NCBI RefSeq assembly: GCF_016427565.1
Contig: NZ_JAELXT010000001.1
Span: 372,001-436,000 of the forward strand
Source: Microvirga splendida
Lineage (GTDB): Bacteria > Pseudomonadota > Alphaproteobacteria > Rhizobiales > Beijerinckiaceae
Length of the DNA: 64,000 nt
Direction of reading: 5' to 3'
The position numbers and the translations under genes were made by a program. Shown here in pieces: positions 7,809 to 16,830 of the stretch. The notes beneath the pieces are model-generated. The model was not told the DNA's origin, ran no database searches, and saw only the letters and a program-made list of their open reading frames with translations. Each line of letters opens with the position of its first letter. Within the stretch, counting starts at the first letter, position 1.

Positions 7809-7816
7809 GCCCCCAA

Positions 7817-7907
7817 CGTCATCACCGGCCTTGTGCCGGTGATCCCGATTGGAGAGGCGTCGCGCTTTTCATGATCGGGATGGCCGGGACAAGCCCGGCC
7901 ATGACGG
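7817..7907. repeat. Palindromic repeat (CCGGTGATGACG family), copy 2
   Basis: GTCATCACCGGccttgtgCCGGTGAT forms one hairpin and GATGGCCGGgacaagCCCGGCCATGACGG the other, joined by CCCGATT...ATCGGGA. Compared with 5441-5530 the two hairpins are in opposite order, as if the element were inverted. It begins 8 bp after the DUF2125 stop codon. Confidence 0.8.
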
Positions 7908-7914
7908 AGAGGGT

Positions 7915-8012
7915 GTCATTCCCGGGAGGACGCGCAGCGGAGGGGAAGGGAATCCACTCACACGCACGGCATTATGGATCCCCTTCCCGCACTTCGTGCG
8001 CCGGGGATGACA
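7915..8012. repeat. ~98-bp palindromic repeat (CATTCCC family), copy 2
   Basis: Starts GTCATTCCCGGG and ends CCGGGGATGAC, with inner GGGAATCCA / TGGATCCCC and a GCACTTCGTGC tip. It ends 11 bp before the tyrA stop codon, so it lies between two converging genes (DUF2125 and tyrA). It follows directly behind the other repeat family, as at 5441-5634. Confidence 0.87.
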
Positions 8013-8022
8013 AGCGTGCCGC

Positions 8023-8973
8023 CTAAGCCTTGTCCTCGCGCCTTCGGCCGAAATCCGGCTCCGGCGTTTCCTGGCCGGACGAGATGATGCCGCGGCGGAT
8101 GGCGCGGGTGCGGGTGAAGAGATCGAAGAGCTTGTCGCCCTCGCCCCAGCGGATGGCGCGGGCGAGCAGCGCGATGTCCTCGTTGAGGCGGCCCAGCATT
8201 TCCAGCACGGCCTCGCGGTTGTGCAGGAACACGTCGCGCCACATGGTCGGGTCGGAAGCGGCGATGCGGGTGAAGTCGCGAAAGCCGCCGGCCGAGAACT
8301 TGATTACCTCGCCTTGCGTGACCGTCTCCAGATCCGCCGCCGTGCCGACGATGTTGTAGGCGATGAGATGCGGCACATGGCTGGTGATGGCGAGCACGAG
8401 GTCGTGGTGCTGCGCGGTCATGACCTCCACGTTGGAGCCCATGGCCTCCCAGAAGGCGCGCACGCGCTCGACCGCCGCCTCGTCTTCGCCCTCGGGCGGG
8501 GTGAGGATGCACCAGCGGTTGTGGAAGAGCGTCGAAAAGCCCGCGTCGGGCCCCGAATGCTCCGTGCCCGCCACCGGATGGGCCGGGACGAAATGCACGC
8601 CCGGCGGCAGGTACGGCTGCACCTGCGCCACCACGGAGGCCTTCACCGAGCCCACATCCGACACGATGCAGCCAGGCTTCAATCCTGGGCGCATCGCTTC
8701 GGCGACCTTGCCGCAGACGCCGACCGGCACGCAGAGGATGACGAGATCCGCATCCCTCACGCCGGCCGCCACGTCGGTGGTGGCCTCGTCCGCAAGCCTA
8801 AGCTCCCGCACCCGTGCGACAACCGCGTCGCTCGCATCCACCGCCACGATGGTGTGCGCGAGGTTGAGCTGACGGGCGGCGCGGGCAATCGACGAGCCGA
8901 TCAGCCCGAGGCCGACGAGAGCGATGCGCTCGACAAGCGGCGTGTCACGCGGGGGACCGAGACGCTCAGGCAT
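8023..8973 (-). CDS. tyrA: Prephenate/arogenate dehydrogenase
   Basis: 316 residues. Oxidative decarboxylation of prephenate (or arogenate) in tyrosine synthesis, cytoplasmic. The NAD(P)-binding glycine motif GLGLIGSS is at residues 21-28; [16 protein letters not shown] and [10 protein letters not shown] follow in the expected order, with [12 protein letters not shown] in the helical half. There is no fused chorismate mutase; that enzyme is encoded separately upstream. The start at 8973 overlaps the end of hisC by 8 bp, implying translational coupling. Cofactor and prephenate versus arogenate preference cannot be read with confidence. Confidence 0.92.
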   Translation of the reverse strand: MPERLGPPRDTPLVERIALVGLGLIGSSIARAARQLNLAHTIVAVDASDAVVARVRELRLADEATTDVAAGVRDADLVILCVPVGVCGKVAEAMRPGLKPGCIVSDVGSVKASVVAQVQPYLPPGVHFVPAHPVAGTEHSGPDAGFSTLFHNRWCILTPPEGEDEAAVERVRAFWEAMGSNVEVMTAQHHDLVLAITSHVPHLIAYNIVGTAADLETVTQGEVIKFSAGGFRDFTRIAASDPTMWRDVFLHNREAVLEMLGRLNEDIALLARAIRWGEGDKLFDLFTRTRAIRRGIISSGQETPEPDFGRRREDKA

Positions 8974-10066
8974 TTTTCCCGCCCATGAAATCGCGCAGGG
9001 CCGCCACCACAAGGCCGTTCGCCTCCTCGTCGCCCACGGTCAGGCGCAGGGCATCGGGCAGGCCATAGGCCGCAACCTGACGCAGGATGAGCCCGCGCGC
9101 GGTCAAGAAGGCATCGGCGTCCTTCGCGGTCTTGCCCGCTTCTTTCGGGAAGTGGACCAACAGGAAATTGCCGACGCTCGGGGTGACTTTCAGGCCGAGC
9201 GCCTCGATCTCGCGGGTAAGCCAGGCGAGCCATTTGTCGTTGTGCTCGATGGCTTTTGCGATATGCGCCTCGTCCTGGATCGCCGCAATGCCGGCGGCCA
9301 TCGCCGGGCCGCTCACGTTGAACGGGCCGCGGATGCGGTTGATCGCGTCAGCGATGTGGGCGGGCGCCACCATCCAGCCGAGGCGAAGATTCGCGAGTCC
9401 ATAGATCTTAGAGAAGGTGCGGGTCATCACCACGTTCTCGGAGGTGGCGACGAGCTCGAGTCCCGCCTCGTAATCGTTGCGGCGCACGTACTCGGCGTAG
9501 GCCGCGTCGAGCACCAGCAGCACATAGGGCGGGAGGTTCGCGTGCAGGCGCTTCACCTCGTCGAAGGGAATGTAGGTGCCGGTCGGGTTGTTGGGATTGG
9601 CCAGGAAAACGATCTTGGTCCTGTCCGTCACCTTTGCCAGGATCGCGTCCACGTCGGTGCGCAGATCCTTCTCCGGCGCGACCACAGGCGTGCCGCCCGC
9701 GGCCTGGATCGCGATGCGGTAGACCAGGAAGCCATGCTCCGTGAAGATGCCCTCGTCGCCAGGCCCCACATAGGCGTTCGTGATCAGGGACAGGAGTTCG
9801 TCGGAGCCCGTGCCGCAGATGATGCGGTTCGGATCGAGCCCGTAGCGGGCCGCAATCGCCTCGCGCAGTTTGGTGGCGGCGCCGTCCGGGTAAAGCTCGA
9901 GATGGTCGAAGGTCCGGATCGCCTCCATGGCCCTCGGCGAGGGGCCGAGCGGCGTCTCGTTCGAGGAGAGCTTGTGGATCTTCGCAACCCCTGCGGCCTT
10001 GCTCTTGCCGGGCACGTAGGCGTCGATCTGCATGACGCCGGGGCGGGGTTGGGGACGAGCGGACAT
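8966..10066 (-). CDS. hisC: Histidinol-phosphate/aromatic aminotransferase
   Basis: 366 residues. PLP aminotransferase, class [12 protein letters not shown] at 36-44 and NPNNPTG at 157-163 bind substrate and cofactor; D187 in LDAAY contacts the pyridine nitrogen; K220 in TRTFSKIYG is the Schiff-base lysine; R228 follows in ANLRLGW. By sequence it is a HisC-type enzyme. Its place between chorismate mutase and tyrA suggests the physiological substrates are aromatic (phenylpyruvate, 4-hydroxyphenylpyruvate, prephenate), while HisC activity may be carried as well. Start ATG 10066; 56 bp behind the mutase gene. Confidence 0.9.
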   Translation of the reverse strand: MSARPQPRPGVMQIDAYVPGKSKAAGVAKIHKLSSNETPLGPSPRAMEAIRTFDHLELYPDGAATKLREAIAARYGLDPNRIICGTGSDELLSLITNAYVGPGDEGIFTEHGFLVYRIAIQAAGGTPVVAPEKDLRTDVDAILAKVTDRTKIVFLANPNNPTGTYIPFDEVKRLHANLPPYVLLVLDAAYAEYVRRNDYEAGLELVATSENVVMTRTFSKIYGLANLRLGWMVAPAHIADAINRIRGPFNVSGPAMAAGIAAIQDEAHIAKAIEHNDKWLAWLTREIEALGLKVTPSVGNFLLVHFPKEAGKTAKDADAFLTARGLILRQVAAYGLPDALRLTVGDEEANGLVVAALRDFMGGKNA

Positions 10067-10122
10067 CGGTGACTTCCTGAAAACAATCGGAATTGCAAAA
10101 GGGCTCTAGCGCAGGTCGGACT

Positions 10123-10974
10123 TCATTTCACGTGGAAACGTTCGGCATGGCTGCCGACCTCGGCCAGCTGGGCGAGGCTGGCGCCGGCCTTCGTCAGGGT
10201 TTCATGAAGCTGCGCCGGCTCGACGGTGCCGGGGACCGCGATGAGTTCCGACAGGCCATGGGCGTCGGCCGCGCTCGCCACCACCTCGCCGCCGAGGCGG
10301 ACGAGGGCCTCGTTGGCGCCCCGGTGCCAGCGCTCGAACTGGGCGGCATAGAGCACCACGTCGCGCACAGCCGCATCCACCAGGGGCTTGGAGATCACGA
10401 AGACCGGGGTTCCGGCCGGATGGTCAGGCCGCTCGATGAAGGGCAGTCGGGCGATCACCTTCGGGCGGTCCCGGTCGGCGAGCGTGCGCCACCAGGCGCC
10501 GCTCGTGGCGCCCTGGTCGAGGCGGAAGATGCCGAGATCGCCCCCGGAGGAGGCCACCGCCTCGATCACCGCCGCGGCGCTGGGATGCGTGATGTAGGGC
10601 ACCGTGAAGCCGAAATGGAACCGGGCCGAGTCGCGCATGGGGGCATCGCCCCCGGAGACGTCGGCATGAACGGAATAGTTGGACTGCACATAGGTGAAGG
10701 TGCCGATGATCACCCGCCAGATGCTCTCCACCGTGTCGAGCGGCAGCAGGCCCTCGTGACGCTCGGCCAGCGCCTTCATCATCGAGGCCTCGCGGCCGGG
10801 GCGGAAGGCCGAGGCAATGCCGGTCTTCGAGGCCTTCTTGGACGCGATCAGCCGGTCGATGATGGTGCCGCGCTCCATGAGCAGCCGATGCATCGCCTCG
10901 TCGATGCGGTCGATCTCCTGGCGGAGCTCGGCAAGAGCAAGGACAGCCTTCTCGGCGGGCTTCTCGGCGGACAT
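10123..10974 (-). CDS. Chorismate mutase (AroQ) with a prephenate-dehydratase-like C-terminal region
   Basis: 283 residues. Residues about 15-95 are an AroQ-type chorismate mutase helix bundle: LRQEIDRIDEAMHRLLMERG, then IASKK and RPGREASMM, with the basic and acidic residues of the active site. This converts chorismate to prephenate, the substrate of the tyrA product in the same operon. The remaining ~185 residues resemble a degenerate prephenate dehydratase/ligand-binding fold (LGIFRLDQGATSGAWW) but lack an obvious dehydratase motif. The start ATG 10974 has TGAGGA upstream. First gene of the operon mutase > hisC > tyrA. Confidence 0.85.
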   Translation of the reverse strand: MSAEKPAEKAVLALAELRQEIDRIDEAMHRLLMERGTIIDRLIASKKASKTGIASAFRPGREASMMKALAERHEGLLPLDTVESIWRVIIGTFTYVQSNYSVHADVSGGDAPMRDSARFHFGFTVPYITHPSAAAVIEAVASSGGDLGIFRLDQGATSGAWWRTLADRDRPKVIARLPFIERPDHPAGTPVFVISKPLVDAAVRDVVLYAAQFERWHRGANEALVRLGGEVVASAADAHGLSELIAVPGTVEPAQLHETLTKAGASLAQLAEVGSHAERFHVK

Positions 10975-11380
10975 GGATAGATCCTCAGGCTCGATGCCGT
11001 TTCTTTGACGGTTTTGGCCGGGCTTGTCATCTCCGATTGCGCACCGGGGTGAGAGCCAGCGCCTTCAGGCCTGAGGCCGGTTGGCCTCAAGCCGTCAGGT
11101 CAATCGAGGGTGGCGCGCTGGGCAGCCCGGCTCGATGTGGTGTTGGTAAGTGAGAGCCAAGCTGCTCGTCACGCGCGGTTTGTTTCAGCGGACCTGGTCC
11201 AAGCCAGGATCGGCCACCCGCGATCACAGGCGTGCGAGACCTGCGGCGGGACCGCTTCCCACCCCACTCCTGCGACGCCTCGCGAGCGCGCCCCTCGAAG
11301 GGCGGGAATGCACAACGATATAGCCGAGCTTAAGGCAGCTGTCAAGAACAAACTGAGAACGTTGCTCCTGACGCCCCGGT

Positions 11381-11478
11381 GTCATTCCCGGCCGGAGCGT
11401 CAGCGGAGGGGAAGGGAACCCACGATCAAGCGCTGCGCTATGGATCTCCTTCCCTCGCTTCGCTCGCCGGGGATGACA
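11381..11478. repeat. ~98-bp palindromic repeat (CATTCCC family), copy 3
   Basis: Begins GTCATTCCCGGCCGGAGCG and ends GCCGGGGATGACA, with inner GGGAACCCA / TGGATCTCCTTCCC and tip TCGCTTCGCTCGC. It directly precedes the composite repeat copy 2, so two different repeat families are again adjacent. Confidence 0.87.
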
Positions 11479-11486
11479 CCTGGGAC

Positions 11487-11642
11487 ACTCCCCTCTCCCG
11501 GGCGGGAGAGGGGCAGGGGTGAGGGCGTGCGGCTTCACCAGCCAAGCGCCGTCGTCTCCGATGCAGCACGTTACACGCGGCACTTTATTCGGCACGGGCC
11601 TTCCCTCACCCCAACCCTCTCCCAAACGGGAGAGGGAGAGGC
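11487..11642. repeat. Composite ~150-bp palindromic repeat, copy 2
   Basis: Bracketed by CCCCTCTCCC-GGGC-GGGAGAGGGG and AACCCTCTCCC-AAAC-GGGAGAGGG. The core shares TGAGGGCGTG, ACCAGCC, GCAGCACGTTAC and GGGCCTTCCCTCACCCC with copy 1 at 1603-1756, in the same orientation. Confidence 0.87.
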
Positions 11643-11783
11643 GCCCTATCCTGCATGCGATCCCAGATCGGCTGAGCCGTCCGGGATGAAACCCTGAGCC
11701 CGATGCCGGGGCGTTATGTTCGTTGACGCAACCGCCGCCCCGCAGTACCGATTGTTCGAAAGAACGAACGTTTCCGCTGAAAT

Positions 11784-12953
11784 ATGTCCTTTGCCCCCCT
11801 CGTCTCCGAACCGCGAAGCCAGGTCGACGATCCGTCGAGCCTGGTCATGCGCTTTGGCCCGGACGAGCCCCTGATGATGGATGCCGGGATCGCGCTCGCG
11901 CCCTGGCAGATCGCCTACCAGACCTACGGCACGCTGAACGCGGACAAATCCAACGCGGTGCTGATCTGCCACGCGCTCACCGGCGATCAGCACGTGGCGA
12001 ACGACAATCCGGTGACGGGCAAGCCCGGATGGTGGCTCACCATGGTGGGGCCCGGCCGGCCGGTGGACACGGACCGGTTCTTCGTGATCTGCGCCAACGT
12101 GATCGGCGGCTGCATGGGCACCACGGGCCCGGCCTCGATCAACCCGGCCACAGGCCAGCCCTACGCCCTCGACTTTCCGGTCGTCACGATCCCCGACATG
12201 GTGCGCGCGCAGGCTGCTCTCATCGACCGGCTCGGCATCGAGAAGCTTTTTTGCGTCGTCGGCGGCTCCATGGGCGGCATGCAGGTGCTGCAATGGGCGG
12301 CGGCCTATCCCGACCGGGTCTTTGCCGCACTTCCCATCGCCACCGCCGCCCGCCACTCGGCCCAGAACATCGCCTTCCACGAGGTCGGCCGCCAGGCCGT
12401 GATGGCCGATCCGGAATGGCGCGGCGGGCGCTACCTGAACGAGGGCACGCGCCCGTCCAAGGGGCTGGCCGTCGCCCGCATGGGCGCGCACATCACCTAC
12501 CTGTCGGAAGTCGCCCTGCACCGGAAGTTCGGGCGCAATTTCCAGGACCGGGCCGCTCCCACCTTCTCCTTCGACGCCGATTTCCAGATCGAGAGCTACC
12601 TGCGCTACCAGGGCATTGCCTTCGTGGAGCGGTTCGACGCCAACTCGTATCTCTATGTCACCCGGGCGATGGATTATTTCGACATCGCGGCCGAGCATGG
12701 CGGCTCGCTGGCCAAGGCCTTCAAGGGCACGCCCACGCGCTTCTGCGTGATCTCGTTCACCTCCGACTGGCTGTTTCCCACCTCCGACTCCCGGGCCATC
12801 GTGCATGCGCTGAACGCTGCGGCGGCGTCCGTCGCCTTCGTGGAGGTGGAGAGCGACAAGGGGCATGACGCCTTCCTGCTCGAGGAGCCCGAGATGTTCG
12901 CGGCGGCGCGGGGCTTCATCGATGCGGCGGCGCGCGCCCGGGGGATCGCATGA
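11784..12953 (+). CDS. metX: Homoserine O-acyltransferase
   Basis: 389 residues, alpha/beta-hydrolase fold. Activates homoserine by O-acetylation (some MetX enzymes use succinyl-CoA) as the first committed step of methionine synthesis. Nucleophile S162 sits in GGSMGGMQ; the oxyanion region [12 protein letters not shown] is at 105-116; the catalytic His lies in SDKGHDAFL near the C-terminus, with Asp in SDWLFPT. The start ATG 11784 is the first in frame; an upstream TTG extension has no family similarity. It overlaps metW by 4 bp, the usual pairing in alphaproteobacteria. Confidence 0.93.
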   Translation: MSFAPLVSEPRSQVDDPSSLVMRFGPDEPLMMDAGIALAPWQIAYQTYGTLNADKSNAVLICHALTGDQHVANDNPVTGKPGWWLTMVGPGRPVDTDRFFVICANVIGGCMGTTGPASINPATGQPYALDFPVVTIPDMVRAQAALIDRLGIEKLFCVVGGSMGGMQVLQWAAAYPDRVFAALPIATAARHSAQNIAFHEVGRQAVMADPEWRGGRYLNEGTRPSKGLAVARMGAHITYLSEVALHRKFGRNFQDRAAPTFSFDADFQIESYLRYQGIAFVERFDANSYLYVTRAMDYFDIAAEHGGSLAKAFKGTPTRFCVISFTSDWLFPTSDSRAIVHALNAAAASVAFVEVESDKGHDAFLLEEPEMFAAARGFIDAAARARGIA

Positions 12954-13594
12954 GCCTGCCCGGCACCCTGCCCCTCACCGATATGGCGAGCGGCCACCGC
13001 CTCGACTTCCTGCTGGTCGCCGACATGGTCGAGCCCGGCTCCCGCGTGCTCGATGTGGGCTGCGGCGACGGGGCGTTGCTCTCGCTCCTGCGCGACCGCA
13101 GGGGCGTCGACGGGCGCGGCATCGAGATCTCGCGGGAGGGCGTCAACGCCTGCCTCGCCAAGGGGCTGCCGGTGATCCAGGGCGATGCCGACACCGACCT
13201 CGCCGATTACCCGGACGATGCCTTCGACTACGTGATCCTGTCGCAGACGATCCAGGCCACGCGCCAGCCCAAGGTGGTGCTGGAGCATCTCCTGCGCATC
13301 GGCCGCCGGGCCATCGTGTCCTTTCCGAATTTCGGCCACTGGCGGGTGCGCGTCGATCTCGGCCTGCGGGGCCGGATGCCCATGACCGAGAACCTGCCCT
13401 ATTCCTGGTACGACACGCCCAACATCCATTTCTGCACCATCCGGGACTTCGTGGAGCTGTGCCGGGAGGTCGGGGCCGGGATGGAGAAGGCCGTGGCGCT
13501 GAACGCCGGCGGCCAGCCCATGCGCGTCACCTTGCCCTGGTGGGTGTGGAATCTGTTCGGGGAGCAGGGGGTGTTTTTGCTGAAGCGGCGGTAG
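12950..13594 (+). CDS. metW: Methionine biosynthesis protein MetW
   Basis: 214 residues, a small methyltransferase-like protein with SAM-binding motif [13 protein letters not shown] at residues 33-44. MetW is required with MetX for full homoserine acylation in several proteobacteria; whether it methylates anything is unclear. The family end region with [30 protein letters not shown] and a C-terminal [14 protein letters not shown] is intact. The start codon overlaps the metX stop (ATGA), showing co-translation. Confidence 0.93.
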   Translation: MSLPGTLPLTDMASGHRLDFLLVADMVEPGSRVLDVGCGDGALLSLLRDRRGVDGRGIEISREGVNACLAKGLPVIQGDADTDLADYPDDAFDYVILSQTIQATRQPKVVLEHLLRIGRRAIVSFPNFGHWRVRVDLGLRGRMPMTENLPYSWYDTPNIHFCTIRDFVELCREVGAGMEKAVALNAGGQPMRVTLPWWVWNLFGEQGVFLLKRR

Positions 13595-13604
13595 TTTACC
13601 CGGT

Positions 13605-13702
13605 GTCATTCCCGGCCGGAGCGTAGCGGAGGGGAAGGGAATCCACAGCGCCGAGGGTGTGACTGGATCCCCTTCCCGGCCTTACGGCCGCCGGGGATGA
13701 CA
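13605..13702. repeat. ~98-bp palindromic repeat (CATTCCC family), copy 4
   Basis: GTCATTCCCGGCCGGAGCG at the left, GCCGCCGGGGATGAC at the right; inner GGGAATCCA / TGGATCCCCTTCCC and tip GGCC-TTAC-GGCC. It starts 11 bp after the metW stop and lies between converging metW and xerD. Confidence 0.87.
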
Positions 13703-13711
13703 CCCTCTTCG

Positions 13712-13828
13712 TCATGGCCGGGCTCGTTTCGGCCATCCGCGTCTTCGGCCGTTTCGTCCCCCTCAGCCTGAGGAGGCTGGAGAGGCGGATAGGAATACGT
13801 GGATCCCCGGAACAAGTCCGGGGATGAC
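13712..13828. repeat. Additional palindromic segment between metW and xerD
   Basis: Contains GTCATGGCCGG...CGGCCAT near its left end (related to the families at 5441 and 7817) and a clean hairpin GGATCCCCGG-AACAAGT-CCGGGGATGAC at its right end. It looks like a degraded fusion of two repeat families. With the copy at 13605 it fills the 245-bp gap; nothing else was seen there. Confidence 0.6.
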
Positions 13829-13839
13829 GGGGAGAGTTG

Positions 13840-14772
13840 TTACCCCTCCCGCTCCGCCAGGGGGTGCAGGTCCCGCACCATACCCTTGAGGCGCTCATCC
13901 AGCACGTGGGTGTAGATCTGCGTGGTCGAGATGTCGGAATGGCCCAGAAGCTCCTGCACCACGCGCAGGTCCGCCCCGTTCTGGAGCAGATGGCTGGCAA
14001 AGGCGTGGCGGAGCACGTGAGGGCTGACCTTGTCGGCGCGCAGGCCTGCGGCCCCGGCCAACACCTTGAGATCGCGGGCAAAGGCCTGGCGGGTCAGGTG
14101 GCCGCTTTCGCTGTCGGCTGGGAACAGCCAGGGACCGGCGGCCTTTGTCTGCTCCTCGAGCAGGGCGAGATAAGTGCGGGCCGCCTCGCGGGCCGCGTCG
14201 GTCAGGGGCACCAGCCGCTCCTTGGCGCCCTTGCCGCGCACCACGAGAAATCGGTCGCGGGTTTTGGCCGCGCTCTTGGGCAGGGCGATCAGCTCGGAGA
14301 CGCGCAGGCCCGTGGCGTAGAGGAGTTCCAGCAGGCAGGTCATGCGGGCGGCACGCAGGCGCTCAAGTTGCGTGGCCTGGTGATGGGCGATGCCCTCGGA
14401 GGCCACCTGCAGCAGGCGGTCGACCTCGGCGACGGAGAGGACTTTCGGCAGCGCCCTGCCGCGCTTCGGCGCCGACACGGCGGCCGTGGGGTCGGCCGGG
14501 GCATAGCCTTCCACGTAGAGGAACTTGTGGAACTGGCGCACGGCTGAGAGCCGGCGGGCTGCGGAGGTGGCCTTCAGGCCCCGCTCCTCCAGGCTCGCCA
14601 TGAAGCCCCGGATGGTGGCGGAGGTGGCGTTGTCGGGCTGGGCGCCCGCCTCAGCGAGGAAGCTCAGGTAATCGTCGAGGTCGCGCCGGTAGGCATCGAG
14701 CGTGTTCTTGGAGGCGCCGCGCTCGGCGGCGAGCATGTCGAGGAAGAGGCTGGCCTGGCGGGCGCCGCTCAT
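13840..14772 (-). CDS. xerD: Site-specific tyrosine recombinase XerD
   Basis: 310 residues. Resolves chromosome dimers at dif with XerC. An N-terminal SAM-like core-binding domain (1-100) is followed by the catalytic domain. All catalytic residues are visible: R157 (ATGLRVSEL), K181 (RGKGAKER), H252 and R255 (PHVLRHAFASH), H278 (LLGHSD) and Y287 (IYTHV). The basic, complete sequence and stand-alone chromosomal place argue for housekeeping Xer rather than a phage integrase. It starts at 14772, overlapping the stop of the small membrane gene upstream by 4 bp. Confidence 0.9.
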   Translation of the reverse strand: MSGARQASLFLDMLAAERGASKNTLDAYRRDLDDYLSFLAEAGAQPDNATSATIRGFMASLEERGLKATSAARRLSAVRQFHKFLYVEGYAPADPTAAVSAPKRGRALPKVLSVAEVDRLLQVASEGIAHHQATQLERLRAARMTCLLELLYATGLRVSELIALPKSAAKTRDRFLVVRGKGAKERLVPLTDAAREAARTYLALLEEQTKAAGPWLFPADSESGHLTRQAFARDLKVLAGAAGLRADKVSPHVLRHAFASHLLQNGADLRVVQELLGHSDISTTQIYTHVLDERLKGMVRDLHPLAEREG

Positions 14773-14918
14773 GAGGACGAGGGCGGACGGCTGGTCTGGA
14801 CCGGAACGCTGATCTCGCGCGGGTCGGGATCGACAAAGGTCGCCAGGGCGAACATGGCGGCAAAGCCAAGGCCCGCGAGAATGGCGACGACGAGGAGAAA
14901 CCGGAAGAGAGTGGGCAC
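14769..14918 (-). CDS. Small membrane protein of 49 residues, coupled to xerD
   Basis: Starts at a GTG (14918) behind AAGAGG with about 6 nt spacing and ends at a TGA that overlaps the xerD ATG (ATGA). The peptide has one hydrophobic helix at about residues 5-28 (FLLVVAILAGLGFAAMFALA) and a short tail TFVDPDPREISV rich in acidic and proline residues. A similar ~50-residue protein is often found before xerD in Hyphomicrobiales, from general knowledge. Function unknown. Divergent from aroK, about 140 bp away. Confidence 0.75.
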   Translation of the reverse strand: MPTLFRFLLVVAILAGLGFAAMFALATFVDPDPREISVPVQTSRPPSSS

Positions 14919-15057
14919 CTGAGCCTCTTGAAACGTTAAACCGCTAGAACCATGCCGGGGCCCGGAAGGCAACCCCCTTGCGTCGGTTAAGTTTGGCCGG
15001 GACAGGGGAATAACGCCCTTGTGACAGCCCGCCGCGCCCGTGCTAGGACATGGAGCC

Positions 15058-15690
15058 ATGAACAAAATCAGCCGCTTCAATTCGCTCGATGAAGCAGGCG
15101 GGCAAGACCAGGCAAGCCAGCGCGGCCATCCCATCAGCCGCCTGCTCGGCACGCGATCGCTCGTGCTCGTCGGCCTCATGGGCGCCGGGAAGAGCACCGT
15201 GGGCCGCAGGCTCGCGCAGGCGCTCAAGCTGCCCTTCCGCGACGCCGATCACGAGATCGAGGCCGCGGCCGGCATGACGATCCCGGAGATCTTCGCCATC
15301 CATGGCGAGGAGCACTTTCGCGACGGCGAGCGCCGCGTGATCGCGCGCCTGCTGCAGGACGGCCCCATCGTGCTCGCCACCGGGGGCGGCGCCTTCATGA
15401 ACGAGGAGACCCGCCGGCGGATCGCCGAGCGGGGCATCTCGATCTGGCTCAAGGCCGATCTCGACGTGCTCATGCGCCGGGTGCGCAAGCGCCAGACCCG
15501 CCCCCTGCTGCAGAACCCGGACCCCGAGGGCACCATGCGCCGCCTCATGGACCTGCGCCATCCGGTCTATGCCACGGCCGACATCACGGTCGATTCCCAC
15601 GAGGCCCCGCACGACAAGGTGGTGACCGAACTCATCAAGGCCCTGCGGACCTGGCTCGAACACGGCAAGCAGGAGAGCGCCCGGTCATGA
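15058..15690 (+). CDS. aroK: Shikimate kinase
   Basis: 210 residues. Phosphorylates shikimate at the 3-OH in the common aromatic pathway. Walker A is GLMGAGKST at 39-47; the shikimate-binding DADHEIE and the GGGAFMNEETR stretch are present, as is the lid region RKRQTRPLL. A 30-residue N-terminal extension before the P-loop is common in alphaproteobacteria. Start ATG 15058; the ATG at 15040 lacks support. It overlaps aroB by 4 bp (ATGA), so both are co-translated. Confidence 0.93.
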   Translation: MNKISRFNSLDEAGGQDQASQRGHPISRLLGTRSLVLVGLMGAGKSTVGRRLAQALKLPFRDADHEIEAAAGMTIPEIFAIHGEEHFRDGERRVIARLLQDGPIVLATGGGAFMNEETRRRIAERGISIWLKADLDVLMRRVRKRQTRPLLQNPDPEGTMRRLMDLRHPVYATADITVDSHEAPHDKVVTELIKALRTWLEHGKQESARS

Positions 15691-16826
15691 CGCTTTCATC
15701 AGCCAGGATGGACAACCCGTCCTTGATCACCGTGCCGGTTCCCCTCGGAGACAGAGCTTACGACATCCTGGTCGGACGTGGCCTGATCGCGTCCGCAGGC
15801 GCGCGCATTGCGGCTCTGGGCGCCCGCGCCGCCGCCATCGTGACCGACGAGCATGTGGGGCCGCTCTATGCCCACGCGCTCGCGGCTTCGCTCGAAGCGC
15901 AGGGCCTTCGCGTCTCCGTGACCGCCTTAGCCCCCGGCGAGGCCACGAAATCCTATGCCGGCCTGGAGCGGGTCTGCGATGCGGTGCTGGCGGCAAAAAT
16001 CGAGCGCGGCGACCTCGTGGTGGCGCTCGGCGGCGGCGTGATCGGGGACCTGGCGGGCTTTGCCGCCGCGGTGGTGCGCCGGGGCGTGCGCTTCGTCCAG
16101 GTGCCCACCACCCTGTTGTCCCAGGTCGATTCCTCGGTGGGCGGCAAGACCGGCATCAATTCGCGCCACGGCAAGAACCTCGTCGGCGCCTTCCACCAGC
16201 CGAGCCTCGTCATCGCCGACACGGCGCTGCTCGACACGCTCCCGATCCGCGAAATGCGTGCCGGCTACGCCGAGGTGGCGAAGTACGGCCTCATCGACGA
16301 CGAGCGGTTCTTCGCCTGGTGCGAGGGCAACTGGTCCGGCATCTTCGCGGGCAGCCTCGCGCGCGACAAGGCCGTGGCGCAGAGCTGCCGCGCCAAGGCG
16401 GCCGTGGTGGTGCGCGACGAGCATGAGACCGGCGACCGGGCGCTGCTCAATCTCGGCCATACCTTCGGCCACGCGCTCGAAAAGATCACGGCCTACGATT
16501 CCGCACGCCTCGTCCACGGCGAGGGCGTCGCCATTGGCTTGGCCCTCGCCTTCCGCTTCTCCGCCTCGCTCGGACTTTGCCCGCTGGCGGACGCGGAGCG
16601 CGTCGAGGCTCACCTAAAAGCCACAGGGCTTCCCACGCGCCTGTCCCAGGTTCCGGGCGGCTGCGGCACGGTGGACGAGCTGCTTGCCGCCATGGCCCAG
16701 GACAAGAAGGTGAAGGGCGGCGCCCTCACCTTCATCCTGGCGCGGGGCATCGGCCAGAGCTTCATCGCGCCGGGCATCGAGGCCGAGACGGTGCGCAGGT
16801 TCCTCGCAAGCGAGATCGACGCATAA
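15687..16826 (+). CDS. aroB: 3-dehydroquinate synthase
   Basis: 379 residues. NAD- and metal-dependent cyclisation of DAHP to 3-dehydroquinate. The nucleotide-binding GGGVIGDLAGF is at about 112-122, then QVPTTLLSQVDSSVGGKTGIN and the metal ligands Glu (AGYAEVAKYG), His (LNLGHTFGHALE) and His (VHGEGVAIG) in the normal order. Second gene of aroK-aroB; only 4 bp separate it from the following CBS-domain gene. Confidence 0.94.
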   Translation: MTLSSARMDNPSLITVPVPLGDRAYDILVGRGLIASAGARIAALGARAAAIVTDEHVGPLYAHALAASLEAQGLRVSVTALAPGEATKSYAGLERVCDAVLAAKIERGDLVVALGGGVIGDLAGFAAAVVRRGVRFVQVPTTLLSQVDSSVGGKTGINSRHGKNLVGAFHQPSLVIADTALLDTLPIREMRAGYAEVAKYGLIDDERFFAWCEGNWSGIFAGSLARDKAVAQSCRAKAAVVVRDEHETGDRALLNLGHTFGHALEKITAYDSARLVHGEGVAIGLALAFRFSASLGLCPLADAERVEAHLKATGLPTRLSQVPGGCGTVDELLAAMAQDKKVKGGALTFILARGIGQSFIAPGIEAETVRRFLASEIDA

Positions 16827-16830
16827 CGCC

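Larger units (their letters stand above)
10975..11783. other. 809-bp intergenic region between chorismate mutase and metX
   Basis: No convincing gene. From left to right it holds the upstream region of the mutase operon, a small hairpin around 11070-11096 (GCCTTCAGG / CCTCAAGCC-type), about 270 bp without recognised content (11110-11380), two repeats (11381-11478 and 11487-11642), and the metX leader. In the leader, GTTC-GAAA-GAAC at 11754-11765 followed by GAACG is a short inverted repeat just upstream of metX that could be an operator. I looked for a SAM riboswitch ahead of metX and did not recognise one. Confidence 0.6.

Noticed and set aside
11110-11697. Open frame of about 195 codons between chorismate mutase and metX
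   Set aside because: Two thirds of it consists of the two palindromic repeats; the remainder has no family pattern and no convincing ribosome site.
11641-11783. Possible riboswitch (SAM-II or TPP-like) ahead of metX, suggested by CGGCTGAG...CCCTGAGCCCGATGCCGG
   Set aside because: Conserved cores of SAM-II or thi-box elements were not found in order; resemblance is limited to a few words. A covariance-model search would decide.
13840-14772. xerD as a phage or island integrase
   Set aside because: Typical XerD length and motifs, coupling to a small conserved-looking membrane gene and absence of mobile genes fit the housekeeping enzyme.
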